DNA from: Streptomyces sp. CB02400 | GTDB taxonomy: Bacteria > Actinomycetota > Actinomycetes > Streptomycetales > Streptomycetaceae | DNA length: 64,000 nt | Assembly (NCBI RefSeq): GCF_001905725.1 | Contig: NZ_LIWB01000012.1 | Span: 186,001-250,000, forward strand | Direction: 5' to 3' | Shown here: one piece after another, positions 42,115-51,039 of the stretch | How the letters are laid out: every line of letters begins with the position of its first letter | Numbering within the stretch: position 1 is the stretch's first letter | Notes under the pieces: generated by a model | Seen by the model: the letters and a program-made list of their open reading frames with translations, nothing else | Databases searched by the model: none | Told to the model about the DNA's origin: nothing | Position numbers and translations under genes: made by a program

Positions 42115-43734
42115 ATGTGGCAACCAGCTGCCCAGATCATCCACAATCCGGTCCTGCCGGGTTCGCACCCGGATCCGTCCGCGCTGCGCGTGGGTGACGA
42201 CTTCTACCTGGCGACCTCGACGTTCGAGTGGCACCCCGGCGTACGGCTGCACCACTCTCGTGACCTGGTGCGGTGGCGGCCGTTGGGCGGCGCTCTGGAC
42301 ACCACACGTCTGCTCGATCTCACCGGCTGCCCGGATTCCGGCGGCGTGTGGGCGCCGAACCTCTCCTACGCGGACGGCCTGTTCCATCTGGTCTACAGCA
42401 ACGTCTCCACCTACGCGGGAGGCTTCACCGACTGTCCCAACCACCTCACCACGGCGCCGTCGGTCCACGGCCCCTGGTCCGATCCCGTGCCGCTGCACGC
42501 GCGGGGCTTCGATGCGTCCCTCTTCCACGACGGTCCCGAGAGCTGGCTGCTGAACCTGGTGCACGACTGGCGTCCGGGGCACGGCGGCTCGGCCGGTCTG
42601 GAGGCGACCCGCTATGACCGGTCCGCGCGCCGCCTGGTCGGTGACCCGGTGCGTATAGCGCTGCCGCCGCAGGCCGGCTGGATCGAGGGTCCCAACCTCT
42701 ACCGGCGGGCCGGCTGGTACTACCTGCTGACCGCGGACGGCGGCACGGGCTACGACCACCAGGTCACCGTCGCCCGCTCCCGCACGCTGACCGGTCCGTA
42801 CGAACGCGACCCGCACGGAGCTCTGATCACTGCCCGTCACCATCCGGACCTGGCTCTGCAGAAGGCCGGGCACGGCAGTCTCGTCGACGCCGGGAAGGGC
42901 CTGTGGTACCTGGCGTACCTCGTCGCGCGGCCCGAGGGCAGCCGGGGGCCGTGCGTGCTCGGCCGTGAGACCGCGCTGGCGCCCGTCGCCTGGACCGACG
43001 ACGGATGGCCGCGCGTCCCCACCGGCCTGCCCGCCCTGGAGATTCCCGCCCCGGACCGGCCCGCCGACGACAACGAGGTGGCGCGGACCGAGGCCGGTGA
43101 GGTGGACGGCTTCGACCGGCCGGTGCTCGGGCCGCAGTGGTCCACACTGCGGCGCCCCGCGGCTCCCGACTGGGTTTCCCTCACGGCCCGTCCGTCCCAT
43201 CTGCGGCTGCACGGCGGCCGCTCCCCGCAGAGCCTGACCGGCCCCAGTCTGGTGGGCCGGCGGGTGACGTCCGCGGACGGTGCCTTCGAGGCGACGGTGG
43301 AGTACCGGCCGCGCTCCTTCCAGCACCTGGCCGGGATCACCGCGTACTACAACACGCGCAACTGGTACTTCCTGCACGTCACGGCGGACGACGAGGGGCG
43401 GGCGGTGCTGCGGGTGGCGGGCTGCGACCGCGGCGTGCTGAGCGTGGACGAAGCCGGCGAGGTATCCCTCGGTGAGATCCACCGCCTGCGTCTCGGCCTT
43501 GACCTGCGGGGGGCCGTCCTGCGTTTCCGTTACGCCACCGGCGACGACTGGCAGCCCCTCGGACCGCCGCTCGACGCCACCGTCCTGTCCGACGAGCACG
43601 CGGAAGAATTCGAGGACGGGCGGATCCGGGCTCTCGGCTTCACCGGCGCGTTCGTCGGCATGTGGGCCTGGGATCTCACCGGAGGCGGCCTGCCCGCCGA
43701 CTTCGACGAGGCGACCTGGCACGCACTTCGTTAG
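42115..43734 (+). CDS. Glycoside hydrolase family 43 beta-xylosidase
   Basis: A 539-residue cytosolic enzyme (no signal peptide). The five-bladed propeller has the expected catalytic triad: Asp20 in S-H-P-D-P-S, Asp133 in G-F-D-A-S-L-F-H-D and Glu191 in G-W-I-E-G-P-N-L-Y. The spacing is almost the same as in characterised XynB3-type xylosidases. From about residue 325 a beta-sandwich (GH43_C2) completes the subfamily layout. It should release xylose or arabinose from imported oligosaccharides. No sugar transporter or regulator lies beside it. Confidence 0.92.
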   Translation: MWQPAAQIIHNPVLPGSHPDPSALRVGDDFYLATSTFEWHPGVRLHHSRDLVRWRPLGGALDTTRLLDLTGCPDSGGVWAPNLSYADGLFHLVYSNVSTYAGGFTDCPNHLTTAPSVHGPWSDPVPLHARGFDASLFHDGPESWLLNLVHDWRPGHGGSAGLEATRYDRSARRLVGDPVRIALPPQAGWIEGPNLYRRAGWYYLLTADGGTGYDHQVTVARSRTLTGPYERDPHGALITARHHPDLALQKAGHGSLVDAGKGLWYLAYLVARPEGSRGPCVLGRETALAPVAWTDDGWPRVPTGLPALEIPAPDRPADDNEVARTEAGEVDGFDRPVLGPQWSTLRRPAAPDWVSLTARPSHLRLHGGRSPQSLTGPSLVGRRVTSADGAFEATVEYRPRSFQHLAGITAYYNTRNWYFLHVTADDEGRAVLRVAGCDRGVLSVDEAGEVSLGEIHRLRLGLDLRGAVLRFRYATGDDWQPLGPPLDATVLSDEHAEEFEDGRIRALGFTGAFVGMWAWDLTGGGLPADFDEATWHALR

Positions 43735-44059
43735 CACCGTGAAGCGCCGTCATCACTTCCGGGGGAGAGGCCGTCAGGGAAGGGCTGCCCATGTCCTTCC
43801 CTTCGGGCCGGTCCTGCCCGCGATGCCGCGGCGGCATGAGCCGTGGCGTGCCGGCTGAAGTTCTCGGGAACCGGGGCCGGCGGCCAGAACGGCTCCAGCG
43901 CCCTGGTGAACGGCACGGGAGCCTCGTACGTTGCTGTCCCTCGCCCCGGAGGCACCATCACCCGTTCAGTGACCACGCCGAAAAGGCTTGCGCAATGCCG
44001 GCTCGCTCCTCCTCGGTCAGCTCGTCCAGTCGGTCCTGACCCGCCCGGCCAGGGCTTGT

Positions 44060-44270
44060 CCTGTGCCGTCTCCTGCGCCCACCCGCAGGCCGGCTTCGGG
44101 GACGACGAGGCGGAAGAGGGCGGTTCAAGCTGCCCGTCGCGGCGGACTCCGTCCTCATCCCGTCCCTGCCGACCCTCTCGGACGTCTTCGGCACCGGCTA
44201 CCACGCCGCCGTGGCGGGCGGCGTCAACGAGCGCACCCCCGGCCCGCGTCCCCGGAGAGCAGGGCCCTGA
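44060..44270 (+). pseudogene. Fragment of a zinc-dependent alcohol dehydrogenase
   Basis: One frame gives G-F-G-D-D-E-A-E-E-G-G and, after a frame change near 44120, F-K-L-P-V-A-A-D-S-V-L-I-P-S-L, then T-L-S-D-V-F-G-T-G-Y-H-A-A-V. That is the segment between the structural zinc and the Rossmann fold of medium-chain dehydrogenases, normally followed by V-V-G-D-G-A-V-G-L, which is absent. The rest of 43735-44410 has only other scraps: minus-strand Y-G-L-L-D-E-T-V-V-E-L-E-K-L-F-G-I-V near 44290 and L-T-E-E-E-R-A-G-I-A-Q near 44010, parents unknown. Confidence 0.6.
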
Positions 44271-44410
44271 ACCCGTCCCACTCGCACGCGACGATGCCGA
44301 ACAGCTTCTCGAGTTCGACCACGGTTTCGTCGAGCAGGCCGTAGTCCGGCTGGTAGCGCTTGGCTCCTCGGCGCGGTCCTCTTGCGCACCTGACGTTCCG
44401 CCTCGTTGAC

Positions 44411-45322
44411 TCACCGCTGCCCCGGAACGTGTGCCACCAGCCGCAGCCGCTGCTCGCACCTGCCCACCCGTACCGTCTGCCCCCACGTCAGCTCCAGGGC
44501 ATCGCCCTCCACGCCGTCCCCGAAGGCGACGAGACGTTCGGACTCGACGGTGAGGCGCAGCCGGCCGGTGGCGGCGAGTTCACCGGCCACCAGGGACGTC
44601 CCGGTGGCCGGCGACGGCCAGGCCTCGCGGACGAACCAGAGCAGGCGGTCCTCCGTGGGGTGCGGCAGGCGCAGGGCGCTGCCCCGCTCCTGCCACACCG
44701 ACCGGAGCCAGCCGGTCGCGCCGGTGCCGGTGCCCACCAGCACCCCGGAGGAGGCCTGGGCCTCGACGACACCCCCGTCGCCCTCCAGGCCCAGGCGGTA
44801 CCTGGCCGTCTGGTGTCCGACGGCGCCGAGGTAGATCTCGTTGAGCGCGACCAGCCGCTGGGTGTCGTCGGCGACGGCCTCGACCATGGTGAGTTCATCC
44901 ACCCGGGCCGTGGACGCGTCGCGCAGCAGCGCCGCCGCGTCGGCCGCCCGGTGCCGTACCAGTACGCCGGGGTTGCGCCCCGGCTCGGGATCGACACCGA
45001 CCACCGGCTGCCCGGCGAGGTACTTGGCCACGTTGGCCACCAGCCCGTCCTGTCCCACCACGACCACGATGTCCTCCGGGGCGAACAGGAAACGGTCCAG
45101 GTCGCTCCGCTCCACCCGGGCCTGCCGCCAGGTCAGCGGGACCGCGGCCGCCACCTCGGCCAGCGCACGGTGCGCGCGGCGGTGGCGTTCGGCGACTTCC
45201 CCGAGGTCCCGGCCCCGGGAGGAGAGGAAGAAGGCGGCCTGTCCATGGGTGCCGTGCCGGGCCACCAGTTCCTCGTACTCCGTGGTGCGGTGGACCAGGA
45301 CGGCCCGCGGGGCGAGACTCAT
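44411..45322 (-). CDS. NAD kinase-like protein coupled to an SPFH protein
   Basis: A 303-residue protein with the NAD kinase/diacylglycerol kinase fold. V-V-V-V-G-Q-D-G-L-V-A-N-V-A replaces the usual G-G-D-G loop but keeps the catalytic aspartate; L-N-E-I-Y-L-G matches the N-E motif; G-V-L-V-G-T-G-T-G-A-T-G-W matches the T-x-G-S-T-A-Y nucleotide region. Its ATG lies inside the SPFH stop (ATGA). The substrate may be NAD or another nucleotide or lipid. Association with a membrane-microdomain protein is unusual for a plain NAD kinase. Confidence 0.8.
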   Translation of the reverse strand: MSLAPRAVLVHRTTEYEELVARHGTHGQAAFFLSSRGRDLGEVAERHRRAHRALAEVAAAVPLTWRQARVERSDLDRFLFAPEDIVVVVGQDGLVANVAKYLAGQPVVGVDPEPGRNPGVLVRHRAADAAALLRDASTARVDELTMVEAVADDTQRLVALNEIYLGAVGHQTARYRLGLEGDGGVVEAQASSGVLVGTGTGATGWLRSVWQERGSALRLPHPTEDRLLWFVREAWPSPATGTSLVAGELAATGRLRLTVESERLVAFGDGVEGDALELTWGQTVRVGRCEQRLRLVAHVPGQR

Positions 45323-46356
45323 CCCCGGGCCCCGCCGCCGAGCCGGGCCAGCAGCCCGGTCAGCACGTCCGGCGAGACGGTCACGCTGTCGATGTGCGGC
45401 AGGTTCTCCGCCAGCCGTGTCCCGGTGAGCGCGTGCAGCGTCGCCACGTCGACATCGCCGTGGACGCGCAGCCAGGCCGCCTGGGCCTCGGCCCGGGCCT
45501 CGCCGACCTCGCGAGCCGCCTGGGCCTCCGCGCGGGCGAGCGCCGTCGAACGGGCGGCCTCGGCCTCGGCGAGCTTGACCGTGCGCGCCGCCTCGGCCTG
45601 TGCACGCACCTGGTCCGCCGCCGCGCCCTCCTCCGCCTCGCGGCGCGCGTTCGCCCCGCGCTGTTCCACCAACCGTTCCTCGCGGCGGGCGAGTTCGATC
45701 TGGCTGGCCAGTTCGTTCTCGGCGATGGCGCGCTCGCGCTCGACGGCGACGGCCCGCCGCTCGTACGTCGCCCGGTCGGCCTCCTGCTGGATCAGCTCCC
45801 GGGCGGGCGTACGCAGCGCGCGCTCCACCTCCGCCTCGGGACGCACCGCCATGACCCGTACGGCCACCACCTCGATCCCGGTGGCCGGCAGCCGCGGCTC
45901 GGCGCCGAGGCCCGCCGCGATCCGGTCGCGCACCGCGGCCACCCCGTCGACCAGCGCCGCGGACAGCGGGGTGCGGGCCAGCACGTCCAGCGCGTGCTGC
46001 TGGGCCGTCTCGGTGAGCAGTGTGCCCAATTGTTCCAGCGGGGCCCCGCGCCAGGCTCCGGTGTCGGGGTCGACGGAGAAGTCCAGGCGGGCCGCGGCGA
46101 GTGCCGGGTCGCCGATCCGGTAGGTGACGGTCGCCTGCACCGACACGTCCTGGAAATCGGCCGTGCGGGCGCGGAAGGTCATGGCCAACTCCCGGTCCTC
46201 GACCGGCACCTCGGAGAGCGCGGCGGTCAACGGACGGAACCAGAAGCCGAGTCCTGGTCCGTCGTGCACCAGCTTGCCGCCGCGGTGGTGACGGATGTGA
46301 GCCGTGGGCGTGGAACGCAGGTGGCGCCAGCCCAGACGCCGGGTGATGTCGGCCAT
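45319..46356 (-). CDS. SPFH/band 7 domain protein
   Basis: A 345-residue protein starting at ATG 46356 (AAGGAG upstream). The SPFH domain spans about 15-190 (V-E-D-R-E-L-A-M-T-F-R-A-R-T-A-D-F-Q-D-V). It is followed by a long Ala/Glu/Arg-rich coiled coil (about 195-300) and a short C-terminal domain. Stomatin/flotillin relatives oligomerise at membranes and scaffold microdomains. There is no strong N-terminal membrane helix, so attachment may be peripheral. First gene of a two-gene operon with the NAD kinase-like gene. Confidence 0.85.
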   Translation of the reverse strand: MADITRRLGWRHLRSTPTAHIRHHRGGKLVHDGPGLGFWFRPLTAALSEVPVEDRELAMTFRARTADFQDVSVQATVTYRIGDPALAAARLDFSVDPDTGAWRGAPLEQLGTLLTETAQQHALDVLARTPLSAALVDGVAAVRDRIAAGLGAEPRLPATGIEVVAVRVMAVRPEAEVERALRTPARELIQQEADRATYERRAVAVERERAIAENELASQIELARREERLVEQRGANARREAEEGAAADQVRAQAEAARTVKLAEAEAARSTALARAEAQAAREVGEARAEAQAAWLRVHGDVDVATLHALTGTRLAENLPHIDSVTVSPDVLTGLLARLGGGARG

Positions 46357-46370
46357 GGGATCTCCTTCTT

Positions 46371-46422
46371 TCTCGTCCCATTGACGATAATGCGGAGCCC
46401 TCTTATCGTCAAGAGGACGAGA
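46371..46422 (-). promoter_or_regulatory. Promoter embedded in a 20-bp-arm dyad
   Basis: Two 20-base arms (46371-46390 and 46403-46422) are complementary at 18 positions, with a perfect inner TTGACGATAA/TTATCGTCAA pair. Read on the minus strand, the same bases give -35 TTGACG and -10 TATCGT separated by exactly 17 bases. A repressor binding the dyad would cover both hexamers of the SPFH operon promoter. No regulator gene lies adjacent. Confidence 0.75.
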
Positions 46423-46600
46423 ATGAGGGGTGGGTGTGGCGTAGCCGTCGCGCCTGTAGGCAGGGGAGCCGACGGCTGATTTCGGCTGGGCTGGGGCGCG
46501 GGCTGGTCCAACGGGCGCGCAGGCGTCGCCGGAGACTGAGCCGTCTCCCACCCGACGGCGGCACCCGGGCAGCAGGCCCTGCCGGCCCTGGCCCACCTGT

Positions 46601-46740
46601 GGTGCGGCGACACCTGCGTGCGCAAGGCGGCACGGAACGAACGTCCGGGTCCTCACGGACCTGTCCGGGCGACTGCTGTGGGCCTCACCCGCGCTGCCCG
46701 GCGCCACGCACGACCCGGCCGCAGCCCGCGGGCTGAAAAG
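46601..46740 (+). pseudogene. IS5-type transposase fragment
   Basis: One frame reads R-R-H-G-T-N-V-R-V-L-T-D-L-S-G-R-L-L-W and S-P-A-L-P-G-A-T-H-D, the region around the second half of the DDE domain of IS5-group transposases (usual form H-G-M-N-V-Q…L-L-W-A-S-P-A-L-P-G-A-V-H-D). It is flanked by unrelated sequence and has no start or stop of its own. Lies in the 509-base gap between the SPFH operon and the next gene. Confidence 0.6.
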
Positions 46741-46865
46741 GTCTGCGTTCTCGCGGCTTCCGCGACTACCTGCAGGTCACCCGACGCACTCCTCGCGGCG
46801 CCCTGCCGGATCCGGGCTGCGTTACCCTACGGCCGATCAGGACCACACCACGTTGGGGGGCGGGC

Positions 46866-47381
46866 ATGGGGGTGCGGGGCGAGGCGATCCTGGCCCAGCT
46901 CGGCTCTCTTCCAGCCCACGTGCGCGCGGACCACATCCGTGTCCTCGAGACGGCCGTACGGGCCGCTCCCCGGATGTGGACCCGCCGAAGGGGCGTCCGA
47001 ATGCAGTGGATCACGCTCCGTGACGGCGACGACGCCGTCGTGGCGCAGGTGGACTTCGGCGAACTGGGCAAGCACGTCGACTGGGACGGTCCACGGTCCG
47101 CCCGCTCTTTCGCCGGTGCCCTGCGGGAAGAGCTGGGAACGAACCGGTGCGCCGCTTTGGTCTACGGGAACGCGGTCGACTCGCGCACATGGGGTTGGGT
47201 CCTCCCGCTCCTGCTCGGGCAGCTACCCAGGCTGGACACGGCGGTGATGGTCGATGTCGAACACCGCACCGGAGCCCGATCCACCTTCTCGTTGCCGATC
47301 AAGTACCGGCGCCTGCCCGTCCGACGCCTGCGGTTCGAGGAGGACGTGTACGCGATCCTGCGGTGTGCCAGGAACACGTGA
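46866..47381 (+). CDS. Hypothetical protein
   Basis: A 171-residue soluble protein. ATG 46866 follows a G-rich stretch that could serve as ribosome site. The middle part (M-Q-W-I-T-L-R-D-G-D-D-A-V-V-A-Q-V-D-F-G) and the W-G-W-V-L-P-L-L-L-G-Q-L-P stretch look like an ordered alpha/beta protein. I do not recognise the family. Codon use is normal for the window. It ends in a short hairpin that overlaps its stop codon. Confidence 0.65.
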   Translation: MGVRGEAILAQLGSLPAHVRADHIRVLETAVRAAPRMWTRRRGVRMQWITLRDGDDAVVAQVDFGELGKHVDWDGPRSARSFAGALREELGTNRCAALVYGNAVDSRTWGWVLPLLLGQLPRLDTAVMVDVEHRTGARSTFSLPIKYRRLPVRRLRFEEDVYAILRCARNT

Positions 47382-47391
47382 CCCGTGTTCC
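47371..47391 (+). terminator. Short hairpin overlapping the stop codon
   Basis: GGAACACG and CGTGTTCC form a perfect 8-bp stem with a 5-base loop that contains the stop codon of the preceding gene. It could be a terminator or an operator-like palindrome. Confidence 0.45.
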
Positions 47392-47556
47392 ACGCCTCAC
47401 CGAGGGTCTCCGTGCTCTCGTTGGAGCGGTAGCGGCAGGGCAAAGCGCTCTATTTGTCGTGGAGTTCGGCGAGGACCATGGGTGGATTCGGGATCACGGA
47501 GACGATGCGTTCCCCGAAGAGGTCGGAAAGAGCGAGAAGAGCGGGGGGAACGAGGA

Positions 47557-47586
47557 AGGACGGGGCCGCTGTGCGGGCCCCGTCCT
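47557..47586 (-). terminator. Terminator of the MmpL gene
   Basis: An 11-bp perfect stem (AGGACGGGGCC with complement) and 8-base loop lie 25 bases after the MmpL stop on the minus strand. Confidence 0.8.
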
Positions 47587-47610
47587 CCGGACTGCGGTCC
47601 GGTGCGCGGG

Positions 47611-49779
47611 TCAGACCGGGACGGGGGTCTCGTCGCGTGTCTCCGCGTCCAGCCGCCGGTTCAGCTTCTCGCCCTCGATGTCGAGGTCGGGCAGGGCCTT
47701 GTCGACGGGCCCCGGCAGCCACCAGGCGGCGCGGCCGAGCAGGGACATCACCGCCGGGACCAGCGCCATGCGGACGACGAAGGCGTCGATGACCACGCCG
47801 ACGGCGAGGGCGAACCCGATGGATTTGATGATCGGGTCGTCCATCAGGACGAAGCCTCCGAACACGGACGTCATGATGAGCGCGGCGGCCGTGACGACAC
47901 GGGCGTTGTGGCCCATGCCGCTGACCATGGCCGCCTGCGGGTCGGCGCCGTGGACGAAGTCCTCGCGCATGCGGGAGACGAGGAAGACCTCGTAGTCCAT
48001 GGCGAGGCCGAACAGGATGCCGATGAGCAGGATCGGCAGGAAGCTCACCAGCGGGCCGGGGGTGTCGACGCCCACCAGGCCGGCGAGGTGGCCCTCCTGG
48101 AAGATGGCGACGGTGATGCCGAAGGTCGCGCCCACGGTGAGCAGGAAGCCCAGGGCCGCCTTCAGCGGTACCAGGACCGACCGGAAGACCAGCATGAGCA
48201 GCAGGATGGACAGGCCCACGACCAGGAGCAGATACACCGGCAGGGCGTCGGCGAGCTTCTCCGAGACGTCGATGCCCAGGGCGGTCGCGCCGGTGAGGGC
48301 GATGTCGGCGCCCTCGATGTCCGCGACCCGGTCACGGATGTCGTGGACGGCGTCCTCGGTGGCGACGGCGGTCGGACCGGCCTCGGGGATGACGGCCAGC
48401 AGGGCGGTGGTGCCCTGTTCGTTCAGTTGCGGCGGGGCCACGGTCAGGATGCCGTCGGTGTCCTTGATGAGGGCGGTGGCCTTCTCGGCGGCCGCCCCGG
48501 TGGACTGCGCGTCCTCACCGTTGACGACGGCGATGAGACGGCCGTTGAAGCCCTCGCCGAAGCCCTCGGACGTCAGGTCGTACGCCTCTCGTGCGGGGGA
48601 GCCCTCGGCGGCGGTGCCCGCGTCCGGGAGGGCCATGCGCATGTCCTGGGCCGGGAGGGTGAGCGCGCCCAGGCCGAGGATGCCGACGACCAGGAGCGGT
48701 ACGCGCAGCTTGGTGACGAGCCGGCCCCAGGTGAAGCCGAAGCCCTCGGTGACGGCGCCCTCCTCGGCGGGCTTTCCGCCCGCGTGGCGCTGCTTGCGCG
48801 GCAGGATCTTGTCGCCGGCGAAGGAGAGGAAGGCCGGCAGCAGGGTGAGGGCGACCAGCACGGCGACGGCGACGGTGCCCGCCGCGGCCAGGCCCATCAC
48901 GCTCAGGAAGGGAATGCCGACGACGGAGAGGCCCGCCAGGGCGATGACGACGGTGGCACCGGCGAAGACGACGGCGGAGCCGGCGGTGCCGGTCGCGCGG
49001 CCGGCGGCCTCCTCGGGCCGGAGGCCCTCGGCGAGGTACTGGCGGTAGCGGGAGGTGATGAAGAGCGAGTAGTCGATGCCGACGGCCAGGCCCAGCATCA
49101 GCGCCAGGATGGGGGCGGTGGAGGTCAGTTCGATGACACCGGTCAGGGAGAAGAGGCCGGCCATGCCGACCGCGACGCCGATCAGCGCGTTCAGCAGGGT
49201 CATGCCGGCGGCGACCAGCGAGCCGAAGGTGACGACCAGGACCACCGCGGCGACCAGGACGCCGAGCGCCTCGGTGGAGCCGACCTCCACCTCACCGCCC
49301 ATGACCTCGCCGCCGTGCTCGACCCGCAGGCCCTGGGCGTCGGCGCCGACGGCCTCGTAGGCCGACTTCTGCTCGTCGGTGACCTCGTCGGCAGCCTCGT
49401 CGAACTGCACCTGGATCAGGGCGTAGCGGCCGTCCTGGGAGACGGAGCCGACCTGGAACGGGTCCATGGCGGCGGTGACGCCGTCGATCTCGGAGGCTTC
49501 CTTCACCACGGGCGCCACCGCGGTGGGGGACAGCTCCTCACCCTCGGGCGCGGCGACGACGATGGTGCCGGTTGCCCCGCCGGCCTGCGGGAACTGCCGG
49601 TCGAGGTCGTCCAGCGCCCGCTGGGACTCGGTGCCCGGCATGGAGAACTTGTCGCTGGTCGGGCCCATCAGGGCGGCGGCTCCGACACCCAGCAGGGTCA
49701 GCAGGAGCAGCCAGACCGCGGCTATTCGGCCTCTTCTGCGGAAGGAGAACCGCCCGAGCCGGTACAGCAAGGTCGCCAT
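47611..49779 (-). CDS. MMPL-family RND transporter
   Basis: A 722-residue membrane protein with two repeats of one helix, a periplasmic-like loop and five helices. MMPL signatures are G-L-A-V-G-I-D-Y-S-L-F in the first half and G-I-L-F-G-L-A-M-D-Y-E-V-F-L in the second; the D-Y pairs belong to the proton relay. Relatives in actinomycetes export lipids, pigments or antibiotics. ATG 49779 is 26 bases after the stop of the TetR gene, so both are one operon under the palindromic operator at 50367-50402. Confidence 0.9.
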   Translation of the reverse strand: MATLLYRLGRFSFRRRGRIAAVWLLLLTLLGVGAAALMGPTSDKFSMPGTESQRALDDLDRQFPQAGGATGTIVVAAPEGEELSPTAVAPVVKEASEIDGVTAAMDPFQVGSVSQDGRYALIQVQFDEAADEVTDEQKSAYEAVGADAQGLRVEHGGEVMGGEVEVGSTEALGVLVAAVVLVVTFGSLVAAGMTLLNALIGVAVGMAGLFSLTGVIELTSTAPILALMLGLAVGIDYSLFITSRYRQYLAEGLRPEEAAGRATGTAGSAVVFAGATVVIALAGLSVVGIPFLSVMGLAAAGTVAVAVLVALTLLPAFLSFAGDKILPRKQRHAGGKPAEEGAVTEGFGFTWGRLVTKLRVPLLVVGILGLGALTLPAQDMRMALPDAGTAAEGSPAREAYDLTSEGFGEGFNGRLIAVVNGEDAQSTGAAAEKATALIKDTDGILTVAPPQLNEQGTTALLAVIPEAGPTAVATEDAVHDIRDRVADIEGADIALTGATALGIDVSEKLADALPVYLLLVVGLSILLLMLVFRSVLVPLKAALGFLLTVGATFGITVAIFQEGHLAGLVGVDTPGPLVSFLPILLIGILFGLAMDYEVFLVSRMREDFVHGADPQAAMVSGMGHNARVVTAAALIMTSVFGGFVLMDDPIIKSIGFALAVGVVIDAFVVRMALVPAVMSLLGRAAWWLPGPVDKALPDLDIEGEKLNRRLDAETRDETPVPV

Positions 49780-49805
49780 GGAAGAGGGGTCTTTCCGTTA
49801 GGGGG

Positions 49806-50354
49806 TCAACTGGGGGTGTGGTCAAGCGTCCGCAGCGCACTGCGGATCATTTCGGCACGCAGCACCTCGTCCGGCGCCACCTCGTCATCGGTGGCACCGG
49901 TGATGAAGACACCGCCCAGCACCATCCACGCCGCCACCCGGGCCGGCGGGTGCTGCGAGCGGCCGGCCAGCGCGTCCAGCAGCCGGTCCGCCAACTCGAT
50001 GACGTTGAGGTCCTGGTGGCAGGACATCTCGGCGATGTCCTCGAAGAGGAGCCGGATCTCGCGGCGGAACCGCAGCGTCAGGTCGACGTATCCGACGACG
50101 GTCTCCTCCACCAGCCGGCCGCCCTCCAGCCCGGCCACGCGGTCGAGCAGCGCGGCGAGGGCGTCCTGAGCCGGGGTCAGCAGTTCGGTGAAGATCTTTT
50201 CCTTGCCGGCGAAGTGGTAGAGGAGTGACGCCTTCGAGCAGCCCACGTCAGAGGCGATGTCCTGCAACGAGGTGCCGCGGAAGCCGTGCACGGCGAACAG
50301 TCGCAGTGCCGACTCCAGGATCTGACCGCGCATGGCGGAGGCGGAGCGTGCCAT
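49806..50354 (-). CDS. TetR-family repressor of the MmpL operon
   Basis: A 182-residue protein. N-terminal helix-turn-helix: I-L-E-S-A-L-R-L-F-A-V-H-G-F-R-G-T-S-L, then S-K-A-S-L-L-Y-H-F. The C-terminal domain is a helical ligand pocket with a TetR_C-like G-G-V-F-I-T-G-A-T. It is first in the operon and begins 12 bases from a perfect 36-bp palindrome, so it should repress itself and the exporter until a ligand binds. Confidence 0.92.
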   Translation of the reverse strand: MARSASAMRGQILESALRLFAVHGFRGTSLQDIASDVGCSKASLLYHFAGKEKIFTELLTPAQDALAALLDRVAGLEGGRLVEETVVGYVDLTLRFRREIRLLFEDIAEMSCHQDLNVIELADRLLDALAGRSQHPPARVAAWMVLGGVFITGATDDEVAPDEVLRAEMIRSALRTLDHTPS

Positions 50355-50366
50355 GACCCAACCATA

Positions 50367-50402
50367 ACTGTCCGATCGGTCAGAACTGACCGATCGGACA
50401 GT
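50367..50402. promoter_or_regulatory. TetR operator, perfect 36-bp palindrome
   Basis: Two exactly complementary 17-base arms (left ACTGTCCGATCGGTCAG) flank AA. Each arm contains the inner palindrome CCGATCGG, so the site can hold two staggered dimers, as for QacR-type repressors. It lies just upstream of the TetR start. Confidence 0.93.
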
Positions 50403-50469
50403 GTGTCGCTATGGCCTGCGTCACTCTTCCTGCCCGGGGCTTGTACGGGCCCACACAGTCGACTTCGCC

Positions 50470-50632
50470 GCCTCGCGCACGACATCACCAGGCCGAAGAC
50501 CAGGGCGCCACGCGGCAGCGGCTCCGCACCGACCTGGATACCGGGGACGGTGGTCCCCAGAAGCACGACCTCGATCAACGGGACGCACAGCAGCACGCCG
50601 CCGAGGACCCGCCGACCGGTGCCGCAGCACAC
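50470..50632 (-). pseudogene. Possible fragment of a small membrane protein
   Basis: In the 636-base gap before the next gene, a minus-strand frame reads R-R-V-L-G-G-V-L-L-C-V-P-L-I-E-V-V-L-L-G and G-A-E-P-L-P-R-G-A-L-V-F-G-L-V. It resembles the first helices of small Streptomyces membrane proteins with a charged loop. It then degenerates without a natural C-terminus. A 9-bp tandem repeat (three GCGAGACCG units near 50650-50680) lies beside it. Confidence 0.35.
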
Positions 50633-51039
50633 GGCCAGAGCGGCGACGCCGGCGAGACCGGCGAGACCGGCGAGACCGGCACAGGAAGTGACCGGCTTCG
50701 TACCGGGCGGTGTGAACGAACCTGCTCGGCAGGCAGCAGATCTCGTTCACACTCAACCGGATCAGGCCGCGGCCGTCTCCTCCCTTTTCACCGGTGCTGG
50801 TCCGAACGACTGTCAGGCAGACGGCGGCCATGGCCAGGATGATGGGCCGGCACCAGGCCGGGTACCGGCGTACTCGGCGGTGGTCCGGGCCGGCCCCGTT
50901 CTTCGAGGCCGACGGCCGCCGCCACTCGACCTGAACCGAAGAGCAGGCCCTCCACCCGAGGAACGGGTGTGATCACGACATCGGAGCGCGCACGAAAACT
51001 CCTGTGCACCGCCTCGCACACCTCTGCGATCATCCCCGA

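Noticed and set aside
50650..50685. Tandem GCGAGACCG units as a CRISPR or regulatory array
   Set aside because: Only three contiguous 9-bp copies without spacers; a simple slippage repeat.
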